Positions 18,503 through 32,215 of a stretch of DNA of 64,000 nt are shown in pieces (position 1 is the first letter of the stretch; each line of letters begins with the position of its first letter). Origin of the DNA: Vibrio sp. SCSIO 43137 (GTDB lineage: Bacteria > Pseudomonadota > Gammaproteobacteria > Enterobacterales > Vibrionaceae); NCBI RefSeq assembly GCF_028201475.1, contig NZ_CP116383.1, forward strand, positions 3,224,001 through 3,288,000, written 5' to 3'. The notes under the pieces were generated by a model. That model had not been told where the DNA came from and searched no databases. It worked only from the letters and a program-made list of their open reading frames with translations. The translations under genes were made by a program, and so were the position numbers.

Positions 18503-18524
18503 TTAAGCTTTATAATCTAAATTT

Positions 18525-18552
18525 AAAGGTGCTGATATTCAGCACCTTTTTT
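18525..18552 (+). terminator. Strong terminator after the alcohol dehydrogenase
   Basis: AAAGGTGCTGA (18525-18535) pairs with TCAGCACCTTT (18539-18549) around a three-base loop, followed by more T residues. Confidence 0.88.
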
Positions 18553-18556
18553 ATTT

Positions 18557-19331
18557 ATTCCGTATAGATAAATAATATTTCTTTATGGGAAAGGTAATAA
18601 ATTTTATTAAATAATCGACATTTAACATTTCCTTCACCATATAATCGTTTAACAGCTCATCTTACTTTAATTTCTATTCCTGACCATTAATTATAATTTA
18701 CATAATAAGCACACTCTATTAATAACAATGAGGTTATTATTGATGATTACAAGAAAGTGATAAATATCAATTCTCCTTTACATTAATTAATTGCGTACTT
18801 TATCAGTAATGATTTATTTATAACCAGATTCACCGACAAAATTCAGCTTTATACTCAGCCTACGCAATAACCCTTCACATCGGCTCTCTACGGATTATGC
18901 TGTTTACCCTACATTCATAAATTCAAGCAAAGAGATCGCTATAGAGGCTCTTTCCGACGTAAAGGCTTCATACATCATTGAAATGTTCGTCCTCTGGATT
19001 AAAGATCCTTAAATTCTCTCCTTCAGAAGGCTACAGAGTTATTCAGGTAACCATGCGCATCAGGTGTCTTATTGAAAGATAAAACTAATGCCTGAGTGCC
19101 TTATAGAGCCAAATAGTATTAACAGCTATAAGACGACACACCGGAGGTTCATCAGTACAAGGTCAGGAAACAAGGTCAGGAAACAGATATAGTGTTCATT
19201 GAAGCGTGAGGTTGGAAAGAGTTTACAAAGCTAGCACGAGAAGTAGTAGATCTTACTTAATTGGTTTAGCATTTCTTGTAACTACCTAATCAGCACAACT
19301 TGGGTAATAAAATTTTAAATTGCCTAAACGC
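18557..19331. other. Gene-less spacer with a short direct repeat
   Basis: About 775 bases lie between the dehydrogenase terminator and the end of the rRNA operon. I see no credible coding frame and no RNA gene I recognise. The left third is very AT-rich. A perfect 13-base tandem repeat CAAGGTCAGGAAA occurs twice in a row near 19158-19184. The rest shows nothing that I can identify. Confidence 0.5.
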
Positions 19332-19362
19332 AAAAAAGCCTCAGCATTTCTGCTAAGGCTTA
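19332..19362 (-). terminator. Second (distal) rRNA operon terminator
   Basis: Read leftward, AAGCCTTAGCA pairs imperfectly with TGCTGAGGCTT around a GAAA-type loop and is followed by six T residues. It repeats the design of the proximal terminator about 110 bases upstream in transcription. Confidence 0.75.
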
Positions 19363-19440
19363 GGATAAGTGGCGGAGAGGCTGGGCTTGCAGGCAAGCGG
19401 GACTCGTTGGCCGAAGGCCGAAAGTAATACGCCAGATACG
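19363..19440 (-). pseudogene. Decayed copy of a tRNA-Asp 3' end
   Basis: The stretch begins with AAGTGGCGGAG, identical to the sequence at the 3' end of the intact tRNA-Asp, and includes CGGGACTCG, the complement of the T-arm, after an inserted hairpin-like segment. With the terminator beside it, it looks like a degenerate tandem duplication of the tRNA tail plus terminator. No complete cloverleaf can be drawn. Confidence 0.5.
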
Positions 19441-19469
19441 AAAAAACCCCAGTATTTCTACTGAGGTTT
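19441..19469 (-). terminator. Proximal rRNA operon terminator
   Basis: Read leftward, AACCTCAGTA pairs with TACTGGGGTT around a GAAA loop and runs into six T residues. It lies nine bases past the tRNA-Asp 3' end. Confidence 0.82.
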
Positions 19470-19477
19470 CAAATAAG

Positions 19478-19554
19478 TGGCGGAGCGGACGGGACTCGAA
19501 CCCGCGACCCCCGGCGTGACAGGCCGGTATTCTAACCAACTGAACTACCGCTCC
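19478..19554 (-). tRNA. tRNA-Asp (GUC)
   Basis: The 77-base gene folds into a full cloverleaf from GGAGCGG to the encoded CCA. The anticodon loop reads CCTGTCACG, giving anticodon GUC. The T-arm contains GGTTCGAGTCC. It is the distal member of the rRNA operon, downstream of 5S. Confidence 0.95.
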
Positions 19555-19581
19555 GCTGCGTGTCTGGTTAGACAAATTTAA

Positions 19582-19701
19582 AAGCCTGGCGATGTCCTAC
19601 TCTCACATGGGGAAGCCCCACACTACCATCGGCGCTATTGCGTTTCACTTCTGAGTTCGGCATGGAATCAGGTGGGTCCACAACGCTATGGTCGCCAAGC
19701 A
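19582..19701 (-). rRNA. rrf: 5S ribosomal RNA
   Basis: About 120 bases, starting TGCTTGGCGACC and ending in the complementary GCCAGGC. The internal CCGAACTCAGAAGTGAAACG is the classic 5S loop sequence. Ends are placed by comparison with E. coli and could be off by one or two bases. Confidence 0.95.
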
Positions 19702-19827
19702 AAATTCTGTTTTTGATTTCACTTTTTCTAAAAAAGTGAAAACCAACAAATCGGAAAGCTGTTTAAAAGTCTTATTTACACATTCAATGTTCTATTTGAG
19801 TCCAAAACAAAACCCCTTGGGTGTTGT

Positions 19828-22716
<2,889 letters not shown>

Positions 22717-22962
22717 ATACAACCCCAAGAGGTTTCTATGTATGGCAAACAACCAAGGTTTGTGTCTCTCATTATTTGAATGAGCGAGAGACATTTCGAT
22801 TTTGCCGGACTCAAATATAAGCATCATTACTCAGTAATGTTGCTTCCAAGAACACTTGAATGTGTGTTGGTACCTAAATCTCTTATGTTTCAAAGAAAGA
22901 TTCAGGATTTGAGAACTTTTAATTAGATAACAATCAATCAAATTGTTATCTGTCAGCTTTCC

Positions 22963-22978
22963 AAATTGTTAAAGAGCT
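22963..22978 (-). promoter_or_regulatory. boxA antitermination site before 23S
   Basis: Leftward AGCTCTTTAACAATTT matches the boxA consensus TGCTCTTTAACA except at the first position. It lies in the tRNA-Glu to 23S spacer, where NusB/NusE antitermination is reloaded. Confidence 0.75.
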
Positions 22979-23049
22979 AATCACTTCCGAAGAAGTAACC
23001 ATTTTTAAGAGCACTTTAAAGTTTCTACTTAAAGAAATGCGCTTAAAGA

Positions 23050-23125
23050 TGGTATCCCGTAGGGGAGTCGAACCCCTGTTACCGCCGTGAAAGGGCGGTG
23101 TCCTAGGCCTCTAGACGAACGGGAC
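23050..23125 (-). tRNA. tRNA-Glu (UUC)
   Basis: The 76-base gene runs from GTCCCGTTCGTCTAG to the encoded CCA. The anticodon loop CCTTTCACG gives UUC. It is the only tRNA in the 16S-23S spacer, a common Vibrio arrangement. Confidence 0.95.
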
Positions 23126-23212
23126 ATCTTTGTAAGTGTTGGGCACTTACTTCTCTTTACTTTCTAAACCTAATCAATCTGTGTGAACACTCATCAATGC
23201 ACAATCTATCGT

Positions 23213-24764
<1,552 letters not shown>

Positions 24765-24976
24765 AAGTTTTTGTGGCTCAATGAATACTGAACATTACAT
24801 AAGTAATGTTTGAATTGACTGTGCTCTTGTTGGTTTTCACTTTTGAAAAAGTGAAACAAAACAGCTCAAGGCTGCTTTCCAACTCGAATGGTCACTTCGT
24901 ATCATTGAAACCGAATTGAAACCGAAGTTTCTAATTTGATTATCATCAACGAGTGCCCACACAGATTGATAGGTTT

Positions 24977-24992
24977 AAATTGTTAAAGAGCA
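24977..24992 (-). promoter_or_regulatory. boxA in the rRNA leader
   Basis: Leftward TGCTCTTTAACAATTT is a perfect boxA. It lies about 210 bases before the 16S 5' end in the transcribed leader, where the antitermination complex assembles. Confidence 0.85.
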
Positions 24993-25172
24993 ACTTCAAA
25001 GGGTAAAAACTTTTAGTTTTAAGCTTTTCAGCTTTCCCTGTGAAGTGGGCGGCCATTTTAACGAGATAACTTGTAGTGTCAAACACTTTTTTAAATTATT
25101 TCTTAATGACCAAATTTTCTCACCAACCTCTCGAGCCTTTGTTTAACAGGGTCTCGCTGTTGGGAGATGCGC

Positions 25173-25245
25173 ATTATAGGGAGATTTAGTTTATGCGCAA
25201 GCCCTTTTTTAAAATTTATTTAAATTTCTTTTTTTCTGGCTTATT
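25173..25245 (-). promoter_or_regulatory. rRNA P1-type promoter with UP element
   Basis: Leftward TTGCGC (25195-25200), a 16-base spacer and a perfect TATAAT (25173-25178) are followed by the GC-rich discriminator GCGC. An A/T-only tract of about 40 bases upstream is an UP element. The short spacer and GC discriminator are typical of growth-rate- and ppGpp-controlled rRNA promoters. Confidence 0.85.
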
Positions 25246-25261
25246 TATCGCCTGTTCTGAC

Positions 25262-25286
25262 AAAAAATGGCCTAAAAAGGCCATTT
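25262..25286 (-). terminator. Terminator of the ubiD-fre operon
   Basis: AAATGGCCT (25265-25273) pairs with AGGCCATTT (25278-25286). Read leftward the stem runs into TTTTTTG. Confidence 0.8.
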
Positions 25287-25306
25287 CTAACTAATTTTCA
25301 GCTTAA

Positions 25307-26017
25307 CTATATAAAAGCGTAGGCATCTGAGAACATATGTTCAGCCAGCGCTCCTTTATCCCGGGTAAACTGTTCTCTGGCTGCGCCAGCCATTTCAAAT
25401 CGTCCGGCTATATAGATGTCATACTCTTCTAAGCTATCAAAGTCTTCGTTAATAGCAGCTAATACGTTACCTGACTTTCCTTGCCAGTTATTGTTCATCT
25501 GCTCAACCACAGGAACAAAGTGGATATTGTGTTTATCTTTTGCGATGCCCATAAGCTCATCGTGAGCATATAGCTGGCAATCGGTTCTTGCTCCCCAGTA
25601 AACATATACCGGTTTATCTATATTCTGGCTGATACAGTGATCCAGTATTGAGCGCACATAACTAAATCCGGTACCACCAGCTATTAACAGCAATGGACGA
25701 GAAGACTCTTTAAGCCATGCGTCACCATGCGGGGCATCAATCTCTATGCTCTCATCACTCTGGATAGCCTGCTTCATTTTCTCTACAACTTCTTGCGAGT
25801 AAGGATTTTCGTCAGCACTGCCAATATGCAGTTCCAGTTCACCTTCATGGCGGCACGGACTGCTGGCAATAGAGAATGGCCTTTTATCCTTTTCACCCAT
25901 CACAACCATAAGATACTGCCCGGCCTTAAACTCTATTTTGCTTTCCGGGTGCAGCAGTATTCTGCAGGTATTGGACGCCAAAGGCTCTATCGACTTAACT
26001 TTACAACTTATATTCAT
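25307..26017 (-). CDS. fre: NAD(P)H-flavin reductase
   Basis: Fre (236 residues) is a ferredoxin-reductase-fold enzyme. The flavin-binding motif is RPFSIAS and the pyridine-nucleotide site starts at [11 protein letters not shown]. It reduces free FMN/FAD with NAD(P)H and supports ferric and other reductions; homologous LuxG supplies luciferase in luminous vibrios. It follows a ferredoxin gene and ubiD. It lacks its own iron-sulfur domain, which fits a two-gene arrangement with that neighbour. Confidence 0.9.
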   Translation of the reverse strand: MNISCKVKSIEPLASNTCRILLHPESKIEFKAGQYLMVVMGEKDKRPFSIASSPCRHEGELELHIGSADENPYSQEVVEKMKQAIQSDESIEIDAPHGDAWLKESSRPLLLIAGGTGFSYVRSILDHCISQNIDKPVYVYWGARTDCQLYAHDELMGIAKDKHNIHFVPVVEQMNNNWQGKSGNVLAAINEDFDSLEEYDIYIAGRFEMAGAAREQFTRDKGALAEHMFSDAYAFI

Positions 26018-26026
26018 TTCTTCCTC

Positions 26027-26296
26027 TTACTCTTCGAAGGTAAGTTTAGTATCCGACTTTACATAAGCCAGACAGGGGAACATCCACCCTGCCTTTTGTT
26101 CTTTATCTGTGAGTATAGGATCCAGATGATATTCGATGCGGCCTTCCAGTTTCCGGCACATACACATACTGCATACGCCAACCTGGCAACGATTTGGAAA
26201 CTCGATATTATTGTTGAGCGCGGCTTCCAATACCGTTGAGCCTTCAGGCACATCGAACTCTATCCCAGCAGGATAAAGGGTGACTTTATAGGTCAT
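26027..26296 (-). CDS. Small plant-type [2Fe-2S] ferredoxin
   Basis: The 89-residue protein has the 2Fe-2S pattern Cys37-x4-Cys42-x2-Cys45 with the fourth ligand Cys75; Cys47 is extra. It starts with an ATGA overlap on ubiD and ends nine bases before fre, so the three genes form one unit. I infer that it may pass electrons with Fre. It could serve UbiD-linked quinone hydroxylation steps, but there is no direct evidence for that. Confidence 0.85.
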   Translation of the reverse strand: MTYKVTLYPAGIEFDVPEGSTVLEAALNNNIEFPNRCQVGVCSMCMCRKLEGRIEYHLDPILTDKEQKAGWMFPCLAYVKSDTKLTFEE

Positions 26297-27759
26297 AAGA
26301 TACCTAACTCATCCCATATTTTATCTATTTTAGCGACAACTTCCGGGTCTTTCTTTATAGGACGCCCCCACTCACGATCGGTTTCACCAGTCCATTTGTT
26401 GGTTGCATCCAGCCCCATTTTCGAGCCAAGCCCCACCACAGGAGAAGCAAAATCAAGGGAATCGATCGGAGTGTTATCGATCATTACGGTATCTCTGGAA
26501 GGGTCCATCCGTGTAGTGATTGCCCAGATAACATCATTCCAGTCCCGCGCATCGACATCATCATCACACACAATAACGAACTTGGTGTACATAAACTGAC
26601 GCAGGAATGACCAGACGCCCATCATGACTCTTTTAGCATGACCGGGATATTGTTTCTTCATCGTCACGACGGCCATACGGTAAGAACACCCTTCCGGAGG
26701 CAGGTAAAAGTCAACGATTTCAGGAAACTGCTTCTGAAGAATAGGTACGAACACTTCGTTTAGTGCCACCCCCAGTACGGCAGGTTCATCGGGTGGACGA
26801 CCGGTATAAGTACTGTGATAAATCGGGTTATTGCGCATGGTGATATGGGTGACAGTAAATACTCTGTGCTGCTCTACCTCATTGTAGTAGCCGGTATGGT
26901 CACCATAAGGCCCTTCATCAGCAAACTCTTGTGGGTCGATATAACCTTCCATAACAATCTCAGCACCTGCAGGTACTTCAAGATCATTACTGACGGATTT
27001 AACCACTTCAGTCTTACTGCCTCTTAACAGGCCGGCAAATGCATATTCCGACAAGGTATCCGGAACCGGTGTAACGGCACCAAGTATGGTTGCGGGATCA
27101 GCACCAAAGGCCACAGAGACAGGGAAAGGTTCTCCCGGGTGGGTTTCCATCCAGTCTTGCAAATCTAACGCACCGCCACGGTGAGCCAGCCAGCGCATAA
27201 TGACTTTGTTCTTGCTCAGCTTCTGCTGGCGATAGATGCCCAGATTCTGACGCTTTTTATTTGGCCCTTTAGTAATGGTCAATCCCCAGGTTAACAGGGG
27301 AGCCACATCTTCCGCCCAGCAACTCATTACGGGAATCTTATCCAAATCCACTTCATCATCCTGCCAGACTATCTCCTGACATGGCGCTTTACGAAGTCGT
27401 TTAGTGGGCATATTCAGTACCTGTTTGAAGACAGGTATTTTCTCAATAGCATCCTTTAAGCCTTTAGGTGGCTCAGGCTCTTTAAGGTAAGCAAGCCACT
27501 GACCAACTTCCCTTAGCTCAGAAACACTATTACGCCCCATCCCCATCGCGACACGCTCAGAGGTACCAAACAGGTTAGTTAATACAGGAATATCAGAACC
27601 GACAGGATTCTCAAATAACAGAGCCGGACCACCAGCCCTTAATGTCCGGTCGCTGATTTCGGTCATTTCATAATGCGGGTCAATCGGCTGGCTAATCCGC
27701 TTTAACTCTCCTTGCTGTTCGAGATAAGCAAGAAATTCTCGTAAATCCTTAAAACTCAT
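26293..27759 (-). CDS. ubiD: 4-hydroxy-3-polyprenylbenzoate decarboxylase
   Basis: UbiD (488 residues from the chosen start) decarboxylates the polyprenylated ring in ubiquinone synthesis using prenylated FMN from UbiX. The conserved [38 protein letters not shown] and [11 protein letters not shown] segments are all present. I place the start at ATG 27759 because family members begin MSFKDLR or similar. A GTG at 27774 would add five residues. Neither has a clear Shine-Dalgarno sequence. Confidence 0.93.
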   Translation of the reverse strand: MSFKDLREFLAYLEQQGELKRISQPIDPHYEMTEISDRTLRAGGPALLFENPVGSDIPVLTNLFGTSERVAMGMGRNSVSELREVGQWLAYLKEPEPPKGLKDAIEKIPVFKQVLNMPTKRLRKAPCQEIVWQDDEVDLDKIPVMSCWAEDVAPLLTWGLTITKGPNKKRQNLGIYRQQKLSKNKVIMRWLAHRGGALDLQDWMETHPGEPFPVSVAFGADPATILGAVTPVPDTLSEYAFAGLLRGSKTEVVKSVSNDLEVPAGAEIVMEGYIDPQEFADEGPYGDHTGYYNEVEQHRVFTVTHITMRNNPIYHSTYTGRPPDEPAVLGVALNEVFVPILQKQFPEIVDFYLPPEGCSYRMAVVTMKKQYPGHAKRVMMGVWSFLRQFMYTKFVIVCDDDVDARDWNDVIWAITTRMDPSRDTVMIDNTPIDSLDFASPVVGLGSKMGLDATNKWTGETDREWGRPIKKDPEVVAKIDKIWDELGIL

Positions 27760-27830
27760 AGGGCTAACTGTCACTGGCTTAAAAAAACAATATTATAACA
27801 AATCACGCCAGATCCAACGGACTATTTAAA

Positions 27831-28835
27831 TTATTCAGCAGTCACCTGTTTTATAGCCTTACTGTTCACGGAGGTATTTGTCTCCTGTAGCATCTTCAGC
27901 CAGCTGCTATACCCCTGACTAGAAAGCTCTTGTGCAACCGCGGTGGCCTGTTCCGCTTCTTTTACGGACAATCGTTCAATAAAAAAAGCTTTGATCTCTT
28001 CTGTCAGAGGTCTTTTAGAAGCAAGGTATTTAATCACCTCGTTGTGCAGGGTCGGATTTGATGCTGCATCCATAATGAGCTTATTCGAGAACTCATCGCC
28101 AATTTCCATCAACCTGAAGAGTTCTTGCTGGCTATTTTTATCGGTACGCATTCTCCATAACAGTTTGTAGACGCGCGGATCCTCACTCTCTCTGGCCAGA
28201 CGTGTCATCACCTGATTTGATGGCAACCAGAAAATAATCTTATTGTCAGACTGTACTATCTGTTCAACCAGATACTCTATAGCCGGAGGAGAAAGGCCAT
28301 CCATCTCTTCAATTAACAGTTTCTCTCTCAATTTGGTTTCTGTTGAGCTTCCTTCATTTAGCCATGTCTCAAGGTGAAGTTCTTTGCGCTCAGCTGCCAG
28401 TACAAAATTGAGGATCTTCTGTTCATACTGCCATTTACGCAGGATACGGTTTGCAATAGAAGGATAGGCAAATGCCGGAGTAGTGAATTCATATCCATCA
28501 CCAATATGGCGTAGCTGATAGGCAGGCGGGATCAAGGATAGAGATTTAATATAGTCCGCCAATTCGGGAGTGATCAGCATTTCCTCTTTTTCAATCTGCT
28601 GTAAAAGCAAAAAGCGCACGGCTTCCTGCTGAGCCAGAAACAGTTTGTCCATCTCAGCGACAAGCTTATCGACTTCTCCCAGTCTGGCATACTCCTTGAA
28701 TTCGGCGGTTTTATCATTGACCAATTGGTCCGCTACCCACATTTGACGGGTATGGGGCAACATCTCTTCGGCATACACTGAAGCGGTTGTAATAAGAAAT
28801 GAAATAAACAGAGACCAGACAGCTCCTTGTCGCAT
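27831..28835 (-). CDS. Secreted helical protein of unknown function
   Basis: The 334-residue product starts with a signal peptide (MRQGAVWSLFISFLI..., cleavage near SVYA-EEM) and continues as a largely helical, charged protein without cysteine motifs or membrane segments. I do not recognise the family. The ATG at 28835 is chosen because a strong GGAGG lies 9 bases upstream; the frame extends farther upstream but without conserved-looking sequence. It is probably periplasmic. It lies between rho and ubiD on the same strand, beyond the rho terminator, so it is its own unit. Confidence 0.7.
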   Translation of the reverse strand: MRQGAVWSLFISFLITTASVYAEEMLPHTRQMWVADQLVNDKTAEFKEYARLGEVDKLVAEMDKLFLAQQEAVRFLLLQQIEKEEMLITPELADYIKSLSLIPPAYQLRHIGDGYEFTTPAFAYPSIANRILRKWQYEQKILNFVLAAERKELHLETWLNEGSSTETKLREKLLIEEMDGLSPPAIEYLVEQIVQSDNKIIFWLPSNQVMTRLARESEDPRVYKLLWRMRTDKNSQQELFRLMEIGDEFSNKLIMDAASNPTLHNEVIKYLASKRPLTEEIKAFFIERLSVKEAEQATAVAQELSSQGYSSWLKMLQETNTSVNSKAIKQVTAE

Positions 28836-28921
28836 ACTTACCCTCCTCCGGCAGCTAAATAAAGTGTAAACCATGAAAGCCATCTTTACCTGAGAGAAAA
28901 GAGAGCCTGAATCGTGCCAAA

Positions 28922-28956
28922 TAAAAAACACCACCCTATGAGTATGGGTGGTGTTT
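28922..28956 (-). terminator. Intrinsic terminator of rho
   Basis: AAACACCACCC (28926-28936) pairs perfectly with GGGTGGTGTTT (28946-28956). Read leftward the stem is followed by six T residues. It lies 36 bases past the rho stop. Confidence 0.87.
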
Positions 28957-28991
28957 CAGATTTCAGCTAGATTTTCTGTCAGGTTTGATGA

Positions 28992-30251
28992 CTACTGCCT
29001 GCGCATTGCGTCGAAGAACTCGTTGTTCGTCTTAGTCATTGCCAGCTTATCAATAAGGAATTCCATCGCATCGATTTCACTCATAGGGTGAACAATCTTA
29101 CGCAGAATCCACATTTTCTGTAGCTCATCTGCCTTAGTCAGTAGCTCTTCACGACGAGTACCACTGCGGTTAAAGTCAATAGCAGGGAATACACGTTTTT
29201 CAGCAATCTTACGGTTAAGGTGCAGTTCCATATTACCTGTACCTTTAAACTCTTCGTAGATAACTTCATCCATCTTAGAGCCGGTATCAACCAGTGCAGT
29301 TGCAATGATAGTCAGGCTACCGCCCTCTTCTACATTTCGTGCAGCACCGAAGAAACGCTTAGGACGATGCAGGGCATTGGCATCCACACCACCAGTCAGA
29401 ACTTTACCAGATGAAGGTACTACTGTGTTATAAGCACGTGCCAGACGAGTAATGGAGTCAAGCAGGATCACTACGTTTTTCTTATGCTCAACTAAGCGCT
29501 TGGCTTTTTCGATCACCATTTCAGCTACCTGAACGTGGCGGGAAGCCGGCTCATCGAAGGTAGAAGCAACTACTTCACCTTTTACCAGTCTCTGCATCTC
29601 TGTTACTTCTTCAGGACGTTCGTCAATCAGTAGTACCATTAACTCACACTCAGGGTGGTTATAAGCAATGCTCTGAGCAATGTTCTGAAGCAGCATTGTT
29701 TTACCCGCTTTTGGCGGAGCAACAATCAGACCACGTTGTCCTTTACCGATTGGTGATGCTAAGTCCAGAACACGAGCGGTAATATCTTCTGTAGAACCGT
29801 TACCTCGCTCCATTACCATACGCTCGTTAGCATGCAGAGGAGTCAGGTTTTCGAACAAGATTTTATTGCGGGCATTATCCGGCTTGTCATCGTTAACTGT
29901 GTTAACTTTCAACAGGGCAAAGTAGCGTTCGCCATCTTTTGGCGGGCGGATTTTACCGGCAATTGAGTCACCTGTTCTCAGGTTAAAGCGGCGGATTTGG
30001 CTTGGAGATACATAGATGTCATCCGGACCAGCAAGATATGAGCTATCGGCACTTCGTAGGAATCCAAATCCATCCTGTAAGATTTCAAGTACCCCATCCC
30101 CGAAAATGTCCTCACCGCTTTTCGCGTGAGCTTTCAGGATTGAGAAAATAATGTCTTGTTTACGTAGACGGGCAAGGTTTTCCAGACCTAGGCTTTCACC
30201 AAGTTTCACAAGCTCAGAGACAGGCCTGTTCTTCAGTTCAGTCAGATTCAT
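28992..30251 (-). CDS. rho: Transcription termination factor Rho
   Basis: Rho is 419 residues from ATG 30251, exactly the E. coli length, and begins MNLTELKN. The RNA-binding cold-shock domain contains DGFGFLRS and the Walker A loop is APPKAGKT. The Q-loop and R-loop segments around [14 protein letters not shown] are intact. A longer frame to 30281 is unlikely. The 210-base gap to trxA gives a long leader, as in E. coli where rho autoregulates by attenuation. Confidence 0.96.
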   Translation of the reverse strand: MNLTELKNRPVSELVKLGESLGLENLARLRKQDIIFSILKAHAKSGEDIFGDGVLEILQDGFGFLRSADSSYLAGPDDIYVSPSQIRRFNLRTGDSIAGKIRPPKDGERYFALLKVNTVNDDKPDNARNKILFENLTPLHANERMVMERGNGSTEDITARVLDLASPIGKGQRGLIVAPPKAGKTMLLQNIAQSIAYNHPECELMVLLIDERPEEVTEMQRLVKGEVVASTFDEPASRHVQVAEMVIEKAKRLVEHKKNVVILLDSITRLARAYNTVVPSSGKVLTGGVDANALHRPKRFFGAARNVEEGGSLTIIATALVDTGSKMDEVIYEEFKGTGNMELHLNRKIAEKRVFPAIDFNRSGTRREELLTKADELQKMWILRKIVHPMSEIDAMEFLIDKLAMTKTNNEFFDAMRRQ

Positions 30252-30402
30252 AGTAGTAGATACTTTAGCTTTAGTAGTCAAAATAGGATCTGTATGTGTT
30301 AGTTAAGATATTTTCGGTCTCAGGATCGACCAAGAAATGAACATTTGTTTATTTAACGTGCGATAAACTATCACTAAAAATTAGTCTAGTCTAGCATTAC
30401 AA

Positions 30403-30438
30403 AAAACAAAACCGTGCATTTGTTAAGATGCACGGTTT
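30403..30438 (-). terminator. Terminator of trxA
   Basis: AAACCGTGCAT (30409-30419) pairs with ATGCACGGTTT (30428-30438). Read leftward it is followed by a T-rich run. It separates trxA from rho. Confidence 0.85.
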
Positions 30439-30462
30439 CTCACTCTATGGATACAAATCTGC

Positions 30463-30789
30463 TTATAGATTCGCGTCCAGAAACTCTTTTAGTTGAGTCT
30501 TAGATAGCGCACCAACTTTAGTTGCTGCAACGCTTCCGTCTTTAAACAGAAGTAAAGTTGGGATTCCACGAATACCAAACTTAGGCGGAGTACCCGCGTT
30601 TTGGTCAATATTTAATTTACCGATAGTGAGTTTGCCTTCATATTCTTCAGCAATTTCGTCCAGAATCGGCGCAATCATTTTACAAGGACCACACCACTCT
30701 GCCCAAAAATCAACAAGAACAGGGCCTGCAGCTTTGATTACATCGCTTTCAAAACCTTCATCAGATAGCTGCAAAATCTTATCACTCAT
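30463..30789 (-). CDS. trxA: Thioredoxin 1
   Basis: TrxA (108 residues) has the active site WCGPCK and the cis-proline in RGIPTLLLF. It is the general cytosolic disulfide reductase kept reduced by TrxB. The start at ATG 30789 gives the canonical MSDKI N-terminus, with GGAG upstream. It diverges from rhlB and precedes rho, the enteric order. Confidence 0.97.
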   Translation of the reverse strand: MSDKILQLSDEGFESDVIKAAGPVLVDFWAEWCGPCKMIAPILDEIAEEYEGKLTIGKLNIDQNAGTPPKFGIRGIPTLLLFKDGSVAATKVGALSKTQLKEFLDANL

Positions 30790-30900
30790 CTTCCACTCCA
30801 ATGTTTTATATGCTACTGGTTGGATGATAACCAGGAAATAGATACTCTATTGGAATGTATTTACTTCCGTAATGCAACCCTTAACTGATATTCTATAGCA

Positions 30901-32199
30901 ATGAAAAAGACGCACATCACAGAGCAAAAGTTCGCCGACTTGGATTTAAATCCGCAAGTCATTGAAGGATTGGAGAAAAAAGGGTTTGAGTATTGCACCC
31001 CTATCCAGGCCTTGGCGTTGCCGGTACTGCTCACCGGCCAAGACATTGCAGGCCAGGCCCAAACGGGTACTGGTAAAACCTTAGCGTTTCTTACTGCTAC
31101 TTTTAATCACCTGCTGAACACACCAGTAGATAAAGAGCTAAAAGGTTCACAACCAAGAGCCATCATTATGGCTCCGACCCGTGAGCTGGCGATTCAGATC
31201 TATAATGATGCTGCCCCGCTGATTGCTTCTACCGGAATCAAAGCCGGATTGGCTTATGGTGGCGAGAGCTATGATAAGCAGCTTGCTAAACTTCAGTCCG
31301 GTGTAGATATCCTTATCGGTACTACCGGCCGTATTATTGATTTCTACAAGCAGAAAGTGTTTAACCTGAATCATATTCAGGCTGTTGTTCTTGATGAAGC
31401 AGACCGTATGTTTGATTTAGGCTTTATTAAAGACATCCGCTTCTTGTTCCGTCGTATGCCTGAGCCTCAGGACCGACTAAACATGCTGTTTTCTGCCACG
31501 CTTTCTTATCGTGTACAGGAACTGGCTTTCGAGCATATGCACAACCCTGAGCATGTTGTAGTTGAGCCAGAACAAAAAACTGGCCACCGCATTCAGGAAG
31601 AGCTTTTCTACCCTTCTAACGAACACAAAATGCCACTGCTTCAAACACTAATAGAAGAAGACTGGCCTGATCGCGCTATCGTATTTGCCAACACTAAATA
31701 TAAGTGTGATTCCATCTGGGGTCATCTGGCTGCCGACGGTCACCGTGTCGGACTTCTGACCGGTGATGTACCGCAGAAGAAACGAGAAAAGATTCTTGAG
31801 CAGTTCACCAAAGGTGATGTCGATATTCTGGTTGCAACCGACGTGGCAGCACGCGGACTGCATATTCCTCAGGTAACTCACGTATTCAACTATGATCTGC
31901 CGGACGATTGTGAAGACTATGTTCACCGTATCGGCCGTACAGGTCGTGCAGGTGCAAGTGGCCACTCTATCAGCTTTGCCTGTGAAGATTACGCTATCAA
32001 CCTGACAGCAATTGAAGAGTACATTGAGCACACTATTCCTGTGTCTGATTACGACCCTTCAGCGTTAATCGAAGATCTGCCTGCTCCGTTAAAGAGCAGA
32101 ACCAGAAATCCGAACATGCGTCGCACCAATACAGGTGGTTCCAGAAATGGTAACCGTAACAACAGACGTAACTATCGCTCACGTCCGCAGCGTAGCTAA
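30901..32199 (+). CDS. rhlB: ATP-dependent RNA helicase RhlB
   Basis: RhlB (432 residues) is a DEAD-box helicase. It shows the Q motif ([10 protein letters not shown]), Walker [13 protein letters not shown] in [11 protein letters not shown], and motif [12 protein letters not shown], with a basic, Arg/Asn-rich C-terminal tail. It unwinds RNA for the RNase E degradosome. Divergence from trxA-rho and linkage to gppA distinguish it from other DEAD-box paralogues. Confidence 0.94.
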   Translation: MKKTHITEQKFADLDLNPQVIEGLEKKGFEYCTPIQALALPVLLTGQDIAGQAQTGTGKTLAFLTATFNHLLNTPVDKELKGSQPRAIIMAPTRELAIQIYNDAAPLIASTGIKAGLAYGGESYDKQLAKLQSGVDILIGTTGRIIDFYKQKVFNLNHIQAVVLDEADRMFDLGFIKDIRFLFRRMPEPQDRLNMLFSATLSYRVQELAFEHMHNPEHVVVEPEQKTGHRIQEELFYPSNEHKMPLLQTLIEEDWPDRAIVFANTKYKCDSIWGHLAADGHRVGLLTGDVPQKKREKILEQFTKGDVDILVATDVAARGLHIPQVTHVFNYDLPDDCEDYVHRIGRTGRAGASGHSISFACEDYAINLTAIEEYIEHTIPVSDYDPSALIEDLPAPLKSRTRNPNMRRTNTGGSRNGNRNNRRNYRSRPQRS

Positions 32200-32215
32200 G
32201 GAAACTAAAGGTACT

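Noticed and set aside
19360..19575. 71-codon leftward frame over the tRNA-Asp region
   Set aside because: It translates the tRNA itself and its decayed copy; this is a common false gene call.
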